In this document: piece after piece, positions 26,297 through 32,855 of the stretch | How the letters are laid out: each line of letters opens with the position of its first letter | Position numbering within the stretch: the stretch's first letter is position 1 | NCBI RefSeq assembly: GCF_017873395.1 | Contig: NZ_JAGGKC010000002.1 | Span: forward strand, 124,001-188,000 | Source: Youngiibacter multivorans | GTDB lineage: Bacteria > Bacillota > Clostridia > Clostridiales > Clostridiaceae | DNA length: 64,000 nucleotides | Reading direction: 5' to 3' | Notes under the pieces: model-generated | The model's database searches: none | The model's input: only the letters and a program-made list of their open reading frames with translations | What the model was told of the DNA's origin: nothing | Made by a program: the position numbers and the translations under genes

Positions 26297-26345
26297 TTTA
26301 TACGAAATTTATACGGCGCCTTCCGTCTTAACACCATGTTTATAC
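26297..26345 (+). promoter_or_regulatory. Two tandem KdpE-like direct-repeat operators
   Basis: Site 1 is TTTATAC-GAAA-TTTATAC (half-sites at 26297 and 26308). Site 2 is TTAACAC-CATG-TTTATAC (26328 and 26339). Both have an 11-base period, and the two sites are 31 bases apart (three helical turns). The E. coli KdpE site, TTTATAC-TTTT-TTTACAC, has the same half-site and spacing. Located between kdpDE and the trk operon. Confidence 0.65.
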
Positions 26346-26360
26346 GAAAACTGCTAATAT
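26332..26360 (+). promoter_or_regulatory. Activator-dependent promoter of the trk operon
   Basis: TAATAT at 26355-26360 is a 4/6 -10; the expected -35 (26332-26337) has no consensus and is covered by KdpE-like site 2, as for class II activator-dependent promoters. A GGGACC/GATCCC stem follows in the leader at about 26374-26402. Confidence 0.45.
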
Positions 26361-26419
26361 TAGTCTGTAAAAAGGGACCCGCAGAGTGGTTATTGCTGAT
26401 CCCTATGGAGGAAAAATCA

Positions 26420-26809
26420 ATGAACATAAGAATAGAACCTTCGACAACCTATACAAGTAAAATAGGTTCTGCAGCAACAGCAATCAAGCTTGGAGACTAC
26501 GACCGTGCCAGAGTGCTTTTAGGACAGGCTGCCCAGGAGGACCAGAATCAACCGGAATACCACAACCTTCTCGGTATAATCGCGGAGCTTAAACGCGACC
26601 TTGCACTTGCCTGCAGGCACTACAGGGCTGCATATGCCCTCGATCCGTCCTACGAGCCGGCTAGCAGGAACCTGTCAAGAATCACTTCATACAGCTGCGC
26701 AAGGAATACTGGAGCTCCTGATTATGGCGATGCCTGTAAAATAGAAGAGCTTCCTGCCTCCTTCGCTTATGCAGAGTACAAGTCGAGAAACCAAAGAAAA
26801 AGAATATAG
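26420..26809 (+). CDS. Small TPR-repeat protein, first gene of trk operon
   Basis: 129 residues, cytoplasmic, no signal peptide. Two tetratricopeptide-like repeats are seen: AIKLGDYDRARVLLGQAAQE (about 21-40) and PEYHNLLGIIAELKRDLALA with AAYALDPSYEPA (about 45-80), the second with the canonical Y-x3-G...A...A...P pattern. The C-terminal 45 residues are unstructured and polar. GGAGG eight bases before the ATG at 26420 sets the start well inside the longest frame. It lies 18 bases before trkA. TPRs mediate protein contacts, so it may be an accessory factor of the transporter or its kinase; no known K+ role. Confidence 0.7.
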   Translation: MNIRIEPSTTYTSKIGSAATAIKLGDYDRARVLLGQAAQEDQNQPEYHNLLGIIAELKRDLALACRHYRAAYALDPSYEPASRNLSRITSYSCARNTGAPDYGDACKIEELPASFAYAEYKSRNQRKRI

Positions 26810-26827
26810 GATTAGAGGTCGGTAACG

Positions 26828-27481
26828 ATGTACATAATCATAATAGGCTGCGGAAGGCTTGGAAGCACACTTGCCAAGGAGCTTTCCGATAATGGCCACG
26901 ACATATGCATACTTGACAGGGATGATGATAACCTTGAAAGGCTTGGCTCAGGCTTCAACGGATTGCGGATAAAGGGAGTGGAATACGACAACGACAAGCT
27001 GATGGAGGCTGGAATCGACAAGGCTGACGCACTTCTCGCTGTCACCCATGACGACAACGTAAACATCACTGTGTCGATGATAGCAGACAGGGTCCACAAG
27101 GTACCGAAGGTCATCGCAAGGGTCAACGAGCCAAACAAAAAGTTCATTTATGAGACCATAGGCATAGATACTATAAATCCTGTCCAGTCAGGTGTAGATG
27201 TTCTTAAGTCCAAGCTTCTCGTTGAGAGGTTTGACATTCTGGCTGAGCTTTGGTCGGAGCATGAGATAGTTGAGCTTCTCGTAGACAGACAGGTGACAGC
27301 GACTGTAGGTGAAATCGAGTCAAAATGCTCATGTCTTTTAAGCGGCCTCATAAGGGGTTGCGAGATGAGCCTCCCCAAGAAGGATGATACTGTTACAAAG
27401 GGCGACAGGCTTATCGCTACCATAAGGTCGGAAGACAAGAAAAAACTGATGGGCCTTCTGACCAAGGAGATGTTTGTATGA
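26828..27481 (+). CDS. trkA: TrkA/KtrA-type potassium channel regulatory subunit, first copy
   Basis: 217 residues: RCK-N Rossmann fold with IIIGCGRLGSTLAKEL (3-18) and the ribose-binding D in CILDRDDDN, then RCK-C from about residue 135. It forms a cytoplasmic nucleotide-binding ring that gates the TrkH pore. One RCK-N/RCK-C unit, so half of E. coli TrkA, which has two in tandem; the next gene supplies the second. Overlaps that gene by four bases (ATGA). Confidence 0.93.
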   Translation: MYIIIIGCGRLGSTLAKELSDNGHDICILDRDDDNLERLGSGFNGLRIKGVEYDNDKLMEAGIDKADALLAVTHDDNVNITVSMIADRVHKVPKVIARVNEPNKKFIYETIGIDTINPVQSGVDVLKSKLLVERFDILAELWSEHEIVELLVDRQVTATVGEIESKCSCLLSGLIRGCEMSLPKKDDTVTKGDRLIATIRSEDKKKLMGLLTKEMFV

Positions 27482-28158
27482 GAGCATTAATAATTGGAGG
27501 AGGAAAGGTCGGCTACAACCTCTTCAGGACTCTGCACGAGAGAGGCCACTGCGCCACTCTTGTCGAACGAGACAAGGATGCCTGCATGAGGGCAGCTGAT
27601 GCAATCGGCGCTGATGTCATTCAGGGAGACGGAACAGATCCGGAAGTCTTAAAGGATGCAGGCATAGACAACGCCGAGATAGTAGCTGCAGTCACAGGCT
27701 CCGATGAGGAGAACCTGGTAATATGCCAGATAGCAAAGCTTACCTTCAACATCAACAAGACCATTGCCAGGGTTAACAATCCGAAGAACATGGAGATGTT
27801 CAGGCTTCTTGGCATCGATACGACAGTATGCAGCACAGCTGTAATTGCAACACTGATTGAAAACGAGCTGAACAGGGACGACATAAAGATAGTATCTACC
27901 TTCGAAAGAGGCTCAATGGTACTGGCCGAGGTAGCCCTTAACAAGAAAATGGTCTGGGACGGCAAAAGGATAGCAGATTTGACGCTTCCTGAGGAATGCG
28001 TCTTCGCATCTGTCCTTCGAGGCAGTACGGTAATATATCCCAAGGGGGATACTGTATTGTGCTCAGGTGACCGTGCACTTCTTGTGACAAATACTGATAC
28101 GATGTCGATCCTATCCAAAGAAATATATGGTGGTGTAAAAAAATGGAAATTGATCTGA
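27478..28158 (+). CDS. trkA: TrkA/KtrA-type potassium channel regulatory subunit, second copy
   Basis: 226 residues, again one RCK-N (LIIGGGKVGYNLFRTL, residues 4-19; E in TLVERDKD) and one RCK-C unit (from about 140, ending GDRALLVTNTD). It diverges clearly from the first copy, so the two are likely to form a heteromeric ring rather than be recent duplicates. The 3' end overlaps the 34-codon ORF by 16 bases. Confidence 0.92.
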   Translation: MRALIIGGGKVGYNLFRTLHERGHCATLVERDKDACMRAADAIGADVIQGDGTDPEVLKDAGIDNAEIVAAVTGSDEENLVICQIAKLTFNINKTIARVNNPKNMEMFRLLGIDTTVCSTAVIATLIENELNRDDIKIVSTFERGSMVLAEVALNKKMVWDGKRIADLTLPEECVFASVLRGSTVIYPKGDTVLCSGDRALLVTNTDTMSILSKEIYGGVKKWKLI

Positions 28159-28247
28159 ATGAGATAAAGGGAATAATCGCTGAACTGCTGACTGTAGGCT
28201 TCTTCATTGCTATGACTATTGGGGCTTCAGCATTGCTGATGAAATGA
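28143..28247 (+). CDS. 34-residue single-span membrane peptide, possible KdpF-like Trk subunit
   Basis: ATG at 28143, TGA at 28245-28247. The peptide starts MEIDLNEIKGIIAELL and continues as one hydrophobic span (LLTVGFFIAMTIGASALLM) ending in a lone Lys. GGTGGTG lies seven bases upstream, inside the end of the second trkA, and the stop overlaps the trkH start as ATGA (28244-28247). Both joints show translational coupling typical of subunits. KdpF, a 29-residue one-span peptide that stabilises the Kdp pump, is the nearest known analogue by form and context, not by sequence. Too short for ordinary ORF calling. Confidence 0.7.
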   Translation: MEIDLNEIKGIIAELLTVGFFIAMTIGASALLMK

Positions 28248-29797
28248 ACATGAACACCGTGAAAAAGGCATCTAATGCCGAGGTAATAAGCTATTACACG
28301 GGGTACATCGTCACAAGCGTTTCTGCTTTGATGGTGATCCCCCTTTTGACGTCTCTGTTCTTCAGGGAATGGGAACCTGCGCTTGATTTTCTCATAGGTA
28401 TTTCGACCTCTTCCATAGTAGGAATTGGAATGATAATGCTGGGGAAAAGGGTCAAGGCAGGAAAATCGGATCTTCAGTGGAAGCATGGCTTCATCATTGC
28501 ATCACTGTCATGGATCCTTCTTACATTCCTGTGTGCCATTCCATACAGGCTAAGCGGTCATAATCCTTCGCTGCTTGACTCGATGTTCGATGTCATGAGC
28601 GGATTCACTACAACTGGCCTTGTGCTTACACTTGACATCGACCATATCTCAAACGGGCTGAACATGTGGAGGCACATACTGACCTTCATCGGAGGTCAGG
28701 GTATGGTTGTTCTAGCTCTAACATTCCTGGTAAGGGAAACAGGCGGAGCATACAAGATGTATGTTGGCGAGGGAAAGGATATTGAGCTGCTTCCGAACGT
28801 CAAGGGAACTGCACGGCAGATTTGGAAGATAAGTATGGTATATCTGGCAATCGGTACCGCCGGACTATGGATAACAGGAATTGCAATCGGACTCAGGCCT
28901 TTGTCTTCGCTTCTCCACGCCCTCTACATGTTCGAGTCATCATGGAGCACCGGCGGCTTTGCGCCTAATTCTCAGAACATCATGTACTACCACAGCATCA
29001 CATATGAGACTGTTGCTATGGTGATATTCATACTAGGTTCCTTCAACTTCGGTCTGCATTATGCGATGTGGCATGGAAAAAAGAAGGAACTGGTGAAAAA
29101 CATCGAAACACAGAGCTTCTTCGTAACCGCATTCACCTCAACAGTCCTGGCACTCGCCGGACTTGCAAGGCTTGGTGTTTATCCTGATGCTGTGTCAGCA
29201 TTCAGACGAGTTGTGTTCAACGTCCTTTCAGCCCATACTACAACTGGGTTCGGCTCAGTATATGCAAGACAGTTCGCACTTGAATGGGGTGACTTCGCCA
29301 TACTCATCATGATAGTGGTAATGCTCATAGGAGGCTCGGCATGCTCAACAGCAGGCGGCTTCAAGGGACTGAGGGTAGGCGTTGTCTTCAAGGGAATTAT
29401 GATAGATGTACGGAAGCTTCTGACATCTGAGAGGATAGTCAAGGTTAACAAGTTCCACCACATAAAGGAACAAGTCCTTGACGACAGCCTTGTAAAATCA
29501 TCAGCACTGGTCATCCTGCTTTACATCGTGATGTTCGGAGCCGGCACGCTGCTTGGAACCTACTACGGCTATCCATTGTCACATTCTGCATTTGAAGCAG
29601 CCTCAGTTACCGGAAATGTCGGACTTTCAATTGGCATAACGACTCCGGCCATGCCTGCAGCAATGAAGGTATACTATATCGTTGCCATGTACCTGGGAAG
29701 GCTTGAATTCCTGTCGGTATTCGCACTCATCGGCTATATGGGAGGAGGATTGAAGAGATTATGGAAAAATACATCCGCGCGGTCATATTCAGCCTGA
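28244..29797 (+). CDS. trkH: TrkH/KtrB-type potassium transporter pore subunit
   Basis: 517 residues, about 10 membrane helices in four M-P-M repeats. The four pore loops are visible in order: SGFTTTGLVLT, SSWSTGGFAPNSQN, SAHTTTGFGSVY and ASVTGNVGLSIG, with the filter glycines present. Moves K+ (or Na+/K+) through the cytoplasmic membrane, gated by the two TrkA-like proteins. Starts inside the stop of the 34-residue peptide. The 3' end overlaps the next gene by 37 bases. Promoter architecture predicts induction by the KdpDE pair under K+ shortage. Confidence 0.94.
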   Translation: MNMNTVKKASNAEVISYYTGYIVTSVSALMVIPLLTSLFFREWEPALDFLIGISTSSIVGIGMIMLGKRVKAGKSDLQWKHGFIIASLSWILLTFLCAIPYRLSGHNPSLLDSMFDVMSGFTTTGLVLTLDIDHISNGLNMWRHILTFIGGQGMVVLALTFLVRETGGAYKMYVGEGKDIELLPNVKGTARQIWKISMVYLAIGTAGLWITGIAIGLRPLSSLLHALYMFESSWSTGGFAPNSQNIMYYHSITYETVAMVIFILGSFNFGLHYAMWHGKKKELVKNIETQSFFVTAFTSTVLALAGLARLGVYPDAVSAFRRVVFNVLSAHTTTGFGSVYARQFALEWGDFAILIMIVVMLIGGSACSTAGGFKGLRVGVVFKGIMIDVRKLLTSERIVKVNKFHHIKEQVLDDSLVKSSALVILLYIVMFGAGTLLGTYYGYPLSHSAFEAASVTGNVGLSIGITTPAMPAAMKVYYIVAMYLGRLEFLSVFALIGYMGGGLKRLWKNTSARSYSA

Positions 29798-30282
29798 TTC
29801 TTCTTTTCCCATCCACATCAGCTGATGCAGCAGTCTCATATTCAATAAATGACCTGATTGAGAATGCGATTTCCCTGGATGGTGAAAAAGTTACGATAAC
29901 CGCCGAAGCGATTGGTGAGAAAATGGAAAGGTCAGAAGGCACCTGGGTAAACGTCAACGATGGAACGAACGCCATCGGCGTATGGATGGACAAGCTGACA
30001 GCAGATAGGATTGGATACTTCGGTGACTACAGCCACAAGGGCGACACGCTTAGAATAACAGGTACCTACAGCAGGGCATGCCTTGAGCATGGCGGAGAGC
30101 CGGACATTCATGCAGAAACGCTTGAGATCATAAAGTCTGGAGAAGCGATCAGTCACCGCCCAAGTCCGGCAAAAGCATTATGGGCATCAATACTTTCAGT
30201 TGCAGCAGCCCCGTTTGCCATCTATTTCATACGACAGTCAAGCCTGAGGAAAAAGCATAATGTCAGGCACCTTGATGCCTGA
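29761..30282 (+). CDS. Membrane-anchored OB-fold-like protein, last gene of trk operon
   Basis: 173 residues: signal peptide (FSLILLFPSTSADA, cleavage after about residue 23), an extracellular domain of about 100 residues with the beta pattern GEKVTITAEAIGEKM ... TWVNVNDGTNAIGVWM ... GDTLRITGTYSRAC, which looks like a nucleic-acid-binding-type OB fold used in exported proteins, and one C-terminal TM (ASILSVAAAPFAIYFI) with a basic tail inside. It overlaps trkH by 37 bases and ends at the operon terminator. Function unknown; the link to K+ transport is inferred from the operon. Confidence 0.65.
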   Translation: MEKYIRAVIFSLILLFPSTSADAAVSYSINDLIENAISLDGEKVTITAEAIGEKMERSEGTWVNVNDGTNAIGVWMDKLTADRIGYFGDYSHKGDTLRITGTYSRACLEHGGEPDIHAETLEIIKSGEAISHRPSPAKALWASILSVAAAPFAIYFIRQSSLRKKHNVRHLDA

Positions 30283-30289
30283 ATGAACA

Positions 30290-30336
30290 AAAAAAGAGAA
30301 GCGTGCCAAGGTTACCTGGCACACTTCTCTTTTTTG
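30290..30336. terminator. Strong bidirectional terminator after the trk operon
   Basis: AAAAAAGAGAAG-x-GTGCCA pairs with TGGCAC-x-CTTCTCTTTTTT around an AGGTTACC-like loop; an A-run/T-run pair serves both directions, between convergent stops at 30282 and 30352. Confidence 0.9.
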
Positions 30337-30351
30337 AACGATCAAATATAC

Positions 30352-31188
30352 TCAGTCAGCCTTAATCTTCCTGAAAATCAGCACTGAAAGTATCGCTGAA
30401 ACTGCAGTAAGCGTTATGAATATTGCAGTCATGGCCATGTCCTGCGGAAACCCGAAGAAAGGCTTTATGAATTCACCGAGTCCTACAGAAAGGCACAGGG
30501 TAAAGACCTTGACAAGGGCTGCGGCAGTCAGCAGGTCAAAGGCAGCGTTGTTTCTGAGTAGGTTCAACGCAATTATTCCAAATGCCGGAAATACAACAGC
30601 AAGATCGAGGACGAATACTCCATACAGCTCGCCAGGTGCTCTGTTTGCAATGTCCGGCTGCATCCTCATTATCCATACCGGTGCAAGAACAGCGAGAATA
30701 AGCAGAAGGAAACCTGCTATCCCTCGCCTGAGTCCTCTTGGAACTTCAGTGCGGCTGGACCTATGGATCAGCCTTGGCACAATGAACATAAGTCCATAGG
30801 CAGAGGCTCCGAATATCACAAGATAAACAAGGTACAGCCTTGTATACTGTCCTTGTATCGAATAAAGTGCATAGCCATAAAATATGTATGAAACAAGACC
30901 TGCCATGGCTGTGAGAACCCTTCTGTCACCAACGCGGATGTATAGGAAGGATAAGATGAATAAGGCAATGGACACCGGTACCGTTATGATATCCTGGACT
31001 ACTGACCCAAGGATCAGGTACTCCGTTATGGCTTTTGTAGTAATCAGTTCGCGATATACTTCACTTGAAAAAATGCCGGCAAGTGCAGCTAAGAGTGCAA
31101 GCAGCGAGGTCAGCATTAAAAGTATTGATGTCCCCTTCAGTTCAGAAGGTTCTGCCTTGAGCTTTCCATTGATCAGGTCACTTTCCAT
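30352..31188 (-). CDS. Eight-span membrane protein of unknown function
   Basis: 278 residues, about eight hydrophobic spans (first at 22-43, SILLMLTSLLALLAALAGIF), no recognised motif. The N-terminus is cytoplasmic and short. The regular pairs of helices separated by R-rich loops (RVGDRR, HRSSRTEVPRGLRR) follow the positive-inside rule. GGAGG lies six bases before the ATG. It converges with the trk operon and is monocistronic. I do not recognise the family. Confidence 0.7.
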   Translation of the reverse strand: MESDLINGKLKAEPSELKGTSILLMLTSLLALLAALAGIFSSEVYRELITTKAITEYLILGSVVQDIITVPVSIALFILSFLYIRVGDRRVLTAMAGLVSYIFYGYALYSIQGQYTRLYLVYLVIFGASAYGLMFIVPRLIHRSSRTEVPRGLRRGIAGFLLLILAVLAPVWIMRMQPDIANRAPGELYGVFVLDLAVVFPAFGIIALNLLRNNAAFDLLTAAALVKVFTLCLSVGLGEFIKPFFGFPQDMAMTAIFITLTAVSAILSVLIFRKIKAD

Positions 31189-31597
31189 TACATGCCTCCA
31201 ATATTATGCATAACAATTGTGCGAGAGACATCATTGCCGCCAGTAAATGACGGAAGTAATCCTTTGTATCTTATAAAGACTATGTTCAATTGCTTTAGCC
31301 TATACTCTTCGTATCTCGATACCACCCCTCAGCTGCCTTGTGTCAATTGATCTTCAGTGATGATTTTAATATGAATCACGTTTAATATTAATAATATACG
31401 TTTCTCATATTTACATTCACATATACTGTATACCAAATCCCTTCTATTATCCAGTACCGTTTCATTCTAAAATTATTATAGTCTGCAACAGTACGAATTC
31501 ACTTATGAAAACAGCTATAATCACTAATAATTGCAGTTTTTATGAATAATATTAACTTCAAACTGCCAATCAGGATAATGACCGAATTACCCTAGCC
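31189..31597. other. AT-rich intergenic region without recognised gene
   Basis: About 400 bases, rich in A and T, between two minus-strand genes. It holds the promoter zone of the membrane protein gene (ATTATG/CATAAT near 31202-31207). I see no ORF with a ribosome site and no strong hairpin. Confidence 0.5.
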
Positions 31598-32092
31598 TCA
31601 GTCGATAATTCCGTAGAGCCTTTCAAGGAACCTCTTCCCGGTCTCAGTCCTGAACACCTTGTCCCTGAAGCTCCTGACTGCTGTTTCTGGCAGAGTGTCC
31701 TCGAAAGCATTGACAAGGAAATCAGCCTCGACGAGTATCTGATAGTCAATGCCCTGGATGTCCTTATAGGTATGGTGCCTTGAGATTATGAAGCATACTC
31801 TATCGATTACCTCATCCTCGTAGCCAAGTCCCTCAAGGAGCTTCCTTGCTTCAGGAGGCCCTTCGACCTGCTGATGCGAGCCTGAGCAATTCCCGTATTT
31901 CTCCTCGCTAAGCTTGATTCCAATATCATGAGTTGCTGCAGTAATCTCAAGAATCTCCTGTGTCCTGTCATCCAGCCCTTCCATCTCACCAATGGCCTTT
32001 GAGAAGCCGTAAACCTTAAGGAAATGGTTTATTCTCCTCGCGTCACCAGAATAATAACCTATCATTGCATCGATAACCTTGCCTGTCCTCAT
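31598..32092 (-). CDS. HD-domain phosphohydrolase
   Basis: 164 residues. The metal-binding series is complete: H23 (INHFLKV), H55-D56 in ATHDIG, two H in SRHHTY and D in LVEADFLV, which matches the HD superfamily that cleaves phosphate esters of nucleotides or second messengers. The ATG at 32092 is chosen over 32122 because AAGGAG lies nine bases upstream. Stand-alone HD protein; substrate unknown. Confidence 0.88.
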   Translation of the reverse strand: MRTGKVIDAMIGYYSGDARRINHFLKVYGFSKAIGEMEGLDDRTQEILEITAATHDIGIKLSEEKYGNCSGSHQQVEGPPEARKLLEGLGYEDEVIDRVCFIISRHHTYKDIQGIDYQILVEADFLVNAFEDTLPETAVRSFRDKVFRTETGKRFLERLYGIID

Positions 32093-32165
32093 ATTGTCAC
32101 TCTCCTTAGAATCGAAATACATATGTACGCCTTTATGCTACACCACAAATTATATTATAAAAAGA

Positions 32166-32186
32166 GCCATTCCGCATTGGAATGGC
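32166..32186 (-). terminator. Terminator of the 64-residue membrane protein gene
   Basis: GCCATTCC-AATGC-GGAATGGC on the minus strand followed by TCTTTTTATAA, eight bases after the stop. Confidence 0.85.
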
Positions 32187-32194
32187 AATCACTT

Positions 32195-32389
32195 CTATGA
32201 TCTGCAGGAAAATAATCCTTTGCAGCACTTCTCTTCATCCGGATTATCTTCTTCTGTTTTCTCTGCATCAGTTTTTTCCGCATCCTGTTTCTTTTTCCAG
32301 TTCAGCAGGCAGTATAGAGATATCGAATCTACCAGCATTCCGCCAATAATCAGCCAGAACCACCATTTCTTATAGATTGGCTTTTTCAT
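32195..32389 (-). CDS. Small single-span membrane protein, 64 residues
   Basis: N-terminal KKPIYKKWWFW followed by one span (FWLIIGGMLVDSISLYCLL, about 11-30), a KKK stop-transfer, an acidic tail with a repeated DAEKTDAEKTEE segment, and a C-terminal CC...C cluster. GAGGAGG precedes the ATG and a clean terminator follows the stop, so it is a real monocistronic gene. The N-terminal 'K-K-W-W-F-W' start resembles many small Firmicute membrane proteins of unknown role. Confidence 0.7.
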   Translation of the reverse strand: MKKPIYKKWWFWLIIGGMLVDSISLYCLLNWKKKQDAEKTDAEKTEEDNPDEEKCCKGLFSCRS

Positions 32390-32518
32390 TTAATCGCCTC
32401 CTCGTATAGTCTAATGGTACACCATTGCAGTATCAGAATAGCGACGAATATGTGAACATTCATTGAATCGTGAAAATACCTTTTAACTTTTTGGCTTTAT
32501 GTATGAATTGTATGATTT

Positions 32519-32851
32519 TTACTTGCTCTCAATCCTGACTTCCTTCAGGAAAAGCCTCTTTTTGAAACCTCCTCTGTCAGCTTCCTTTTCTGCTCTCAGC
32601 ATTTCGAATTCTTCTCTGCTCGTTCCATTAAGGTCCACCAGTGCGTATATTACCTCAAGTATGTCAGCAAGCTCCTCAATATTTCCACTCTCAAGGTATT
32701 CTTTTAGCTCTTCCCCAAGCTTCTCGTTGAGGCACCTTCTGTATTCAGAATCTCTCAGTATTTCTATTTCAGCTGTCTTCCCATCAGCTTCGATAATCTC
32801 CGGGATCCTGTCTCTAACCAGCTTATCATATCTAATTATCCTTACTGTCAT
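32519..32851 (-). CDS. MazG-like / PRA-PH-like nucleoside polyphosphate pyrophosphohydrolase
   Basis: 110 residues. After the N-terminal YDKLVRDRIPEII comes the all-alpha NTP-pyrophosphatase metal motif E-E-L-x-E-Y (EKLGEELKEYLE, about 43-54) and E-x2-D in EELADILEVIYAL (59-71). Such enzymes cleave NTPs or noncanonical nucleotides to the monophosphate. Its ATG lies four bases from the stop of the helicase gene, so the two are co-translated. In some defence loci MazG-like enzymes act on nucleotide pools; here this is only suggested by the neighbour. Confidence 0.82.
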   Translation of the reverse strand: MTVRIIRYDKLVRDRIPEIIEADGKTAEIEILRDSEYRRCLNEKLGEELKEYLESGNIEELADILEVIYALVDLNGTSREEFEMLRAEKEADRGGFKKRLFLKEVRIESK

Positions 32852-32855
32852 GTTC

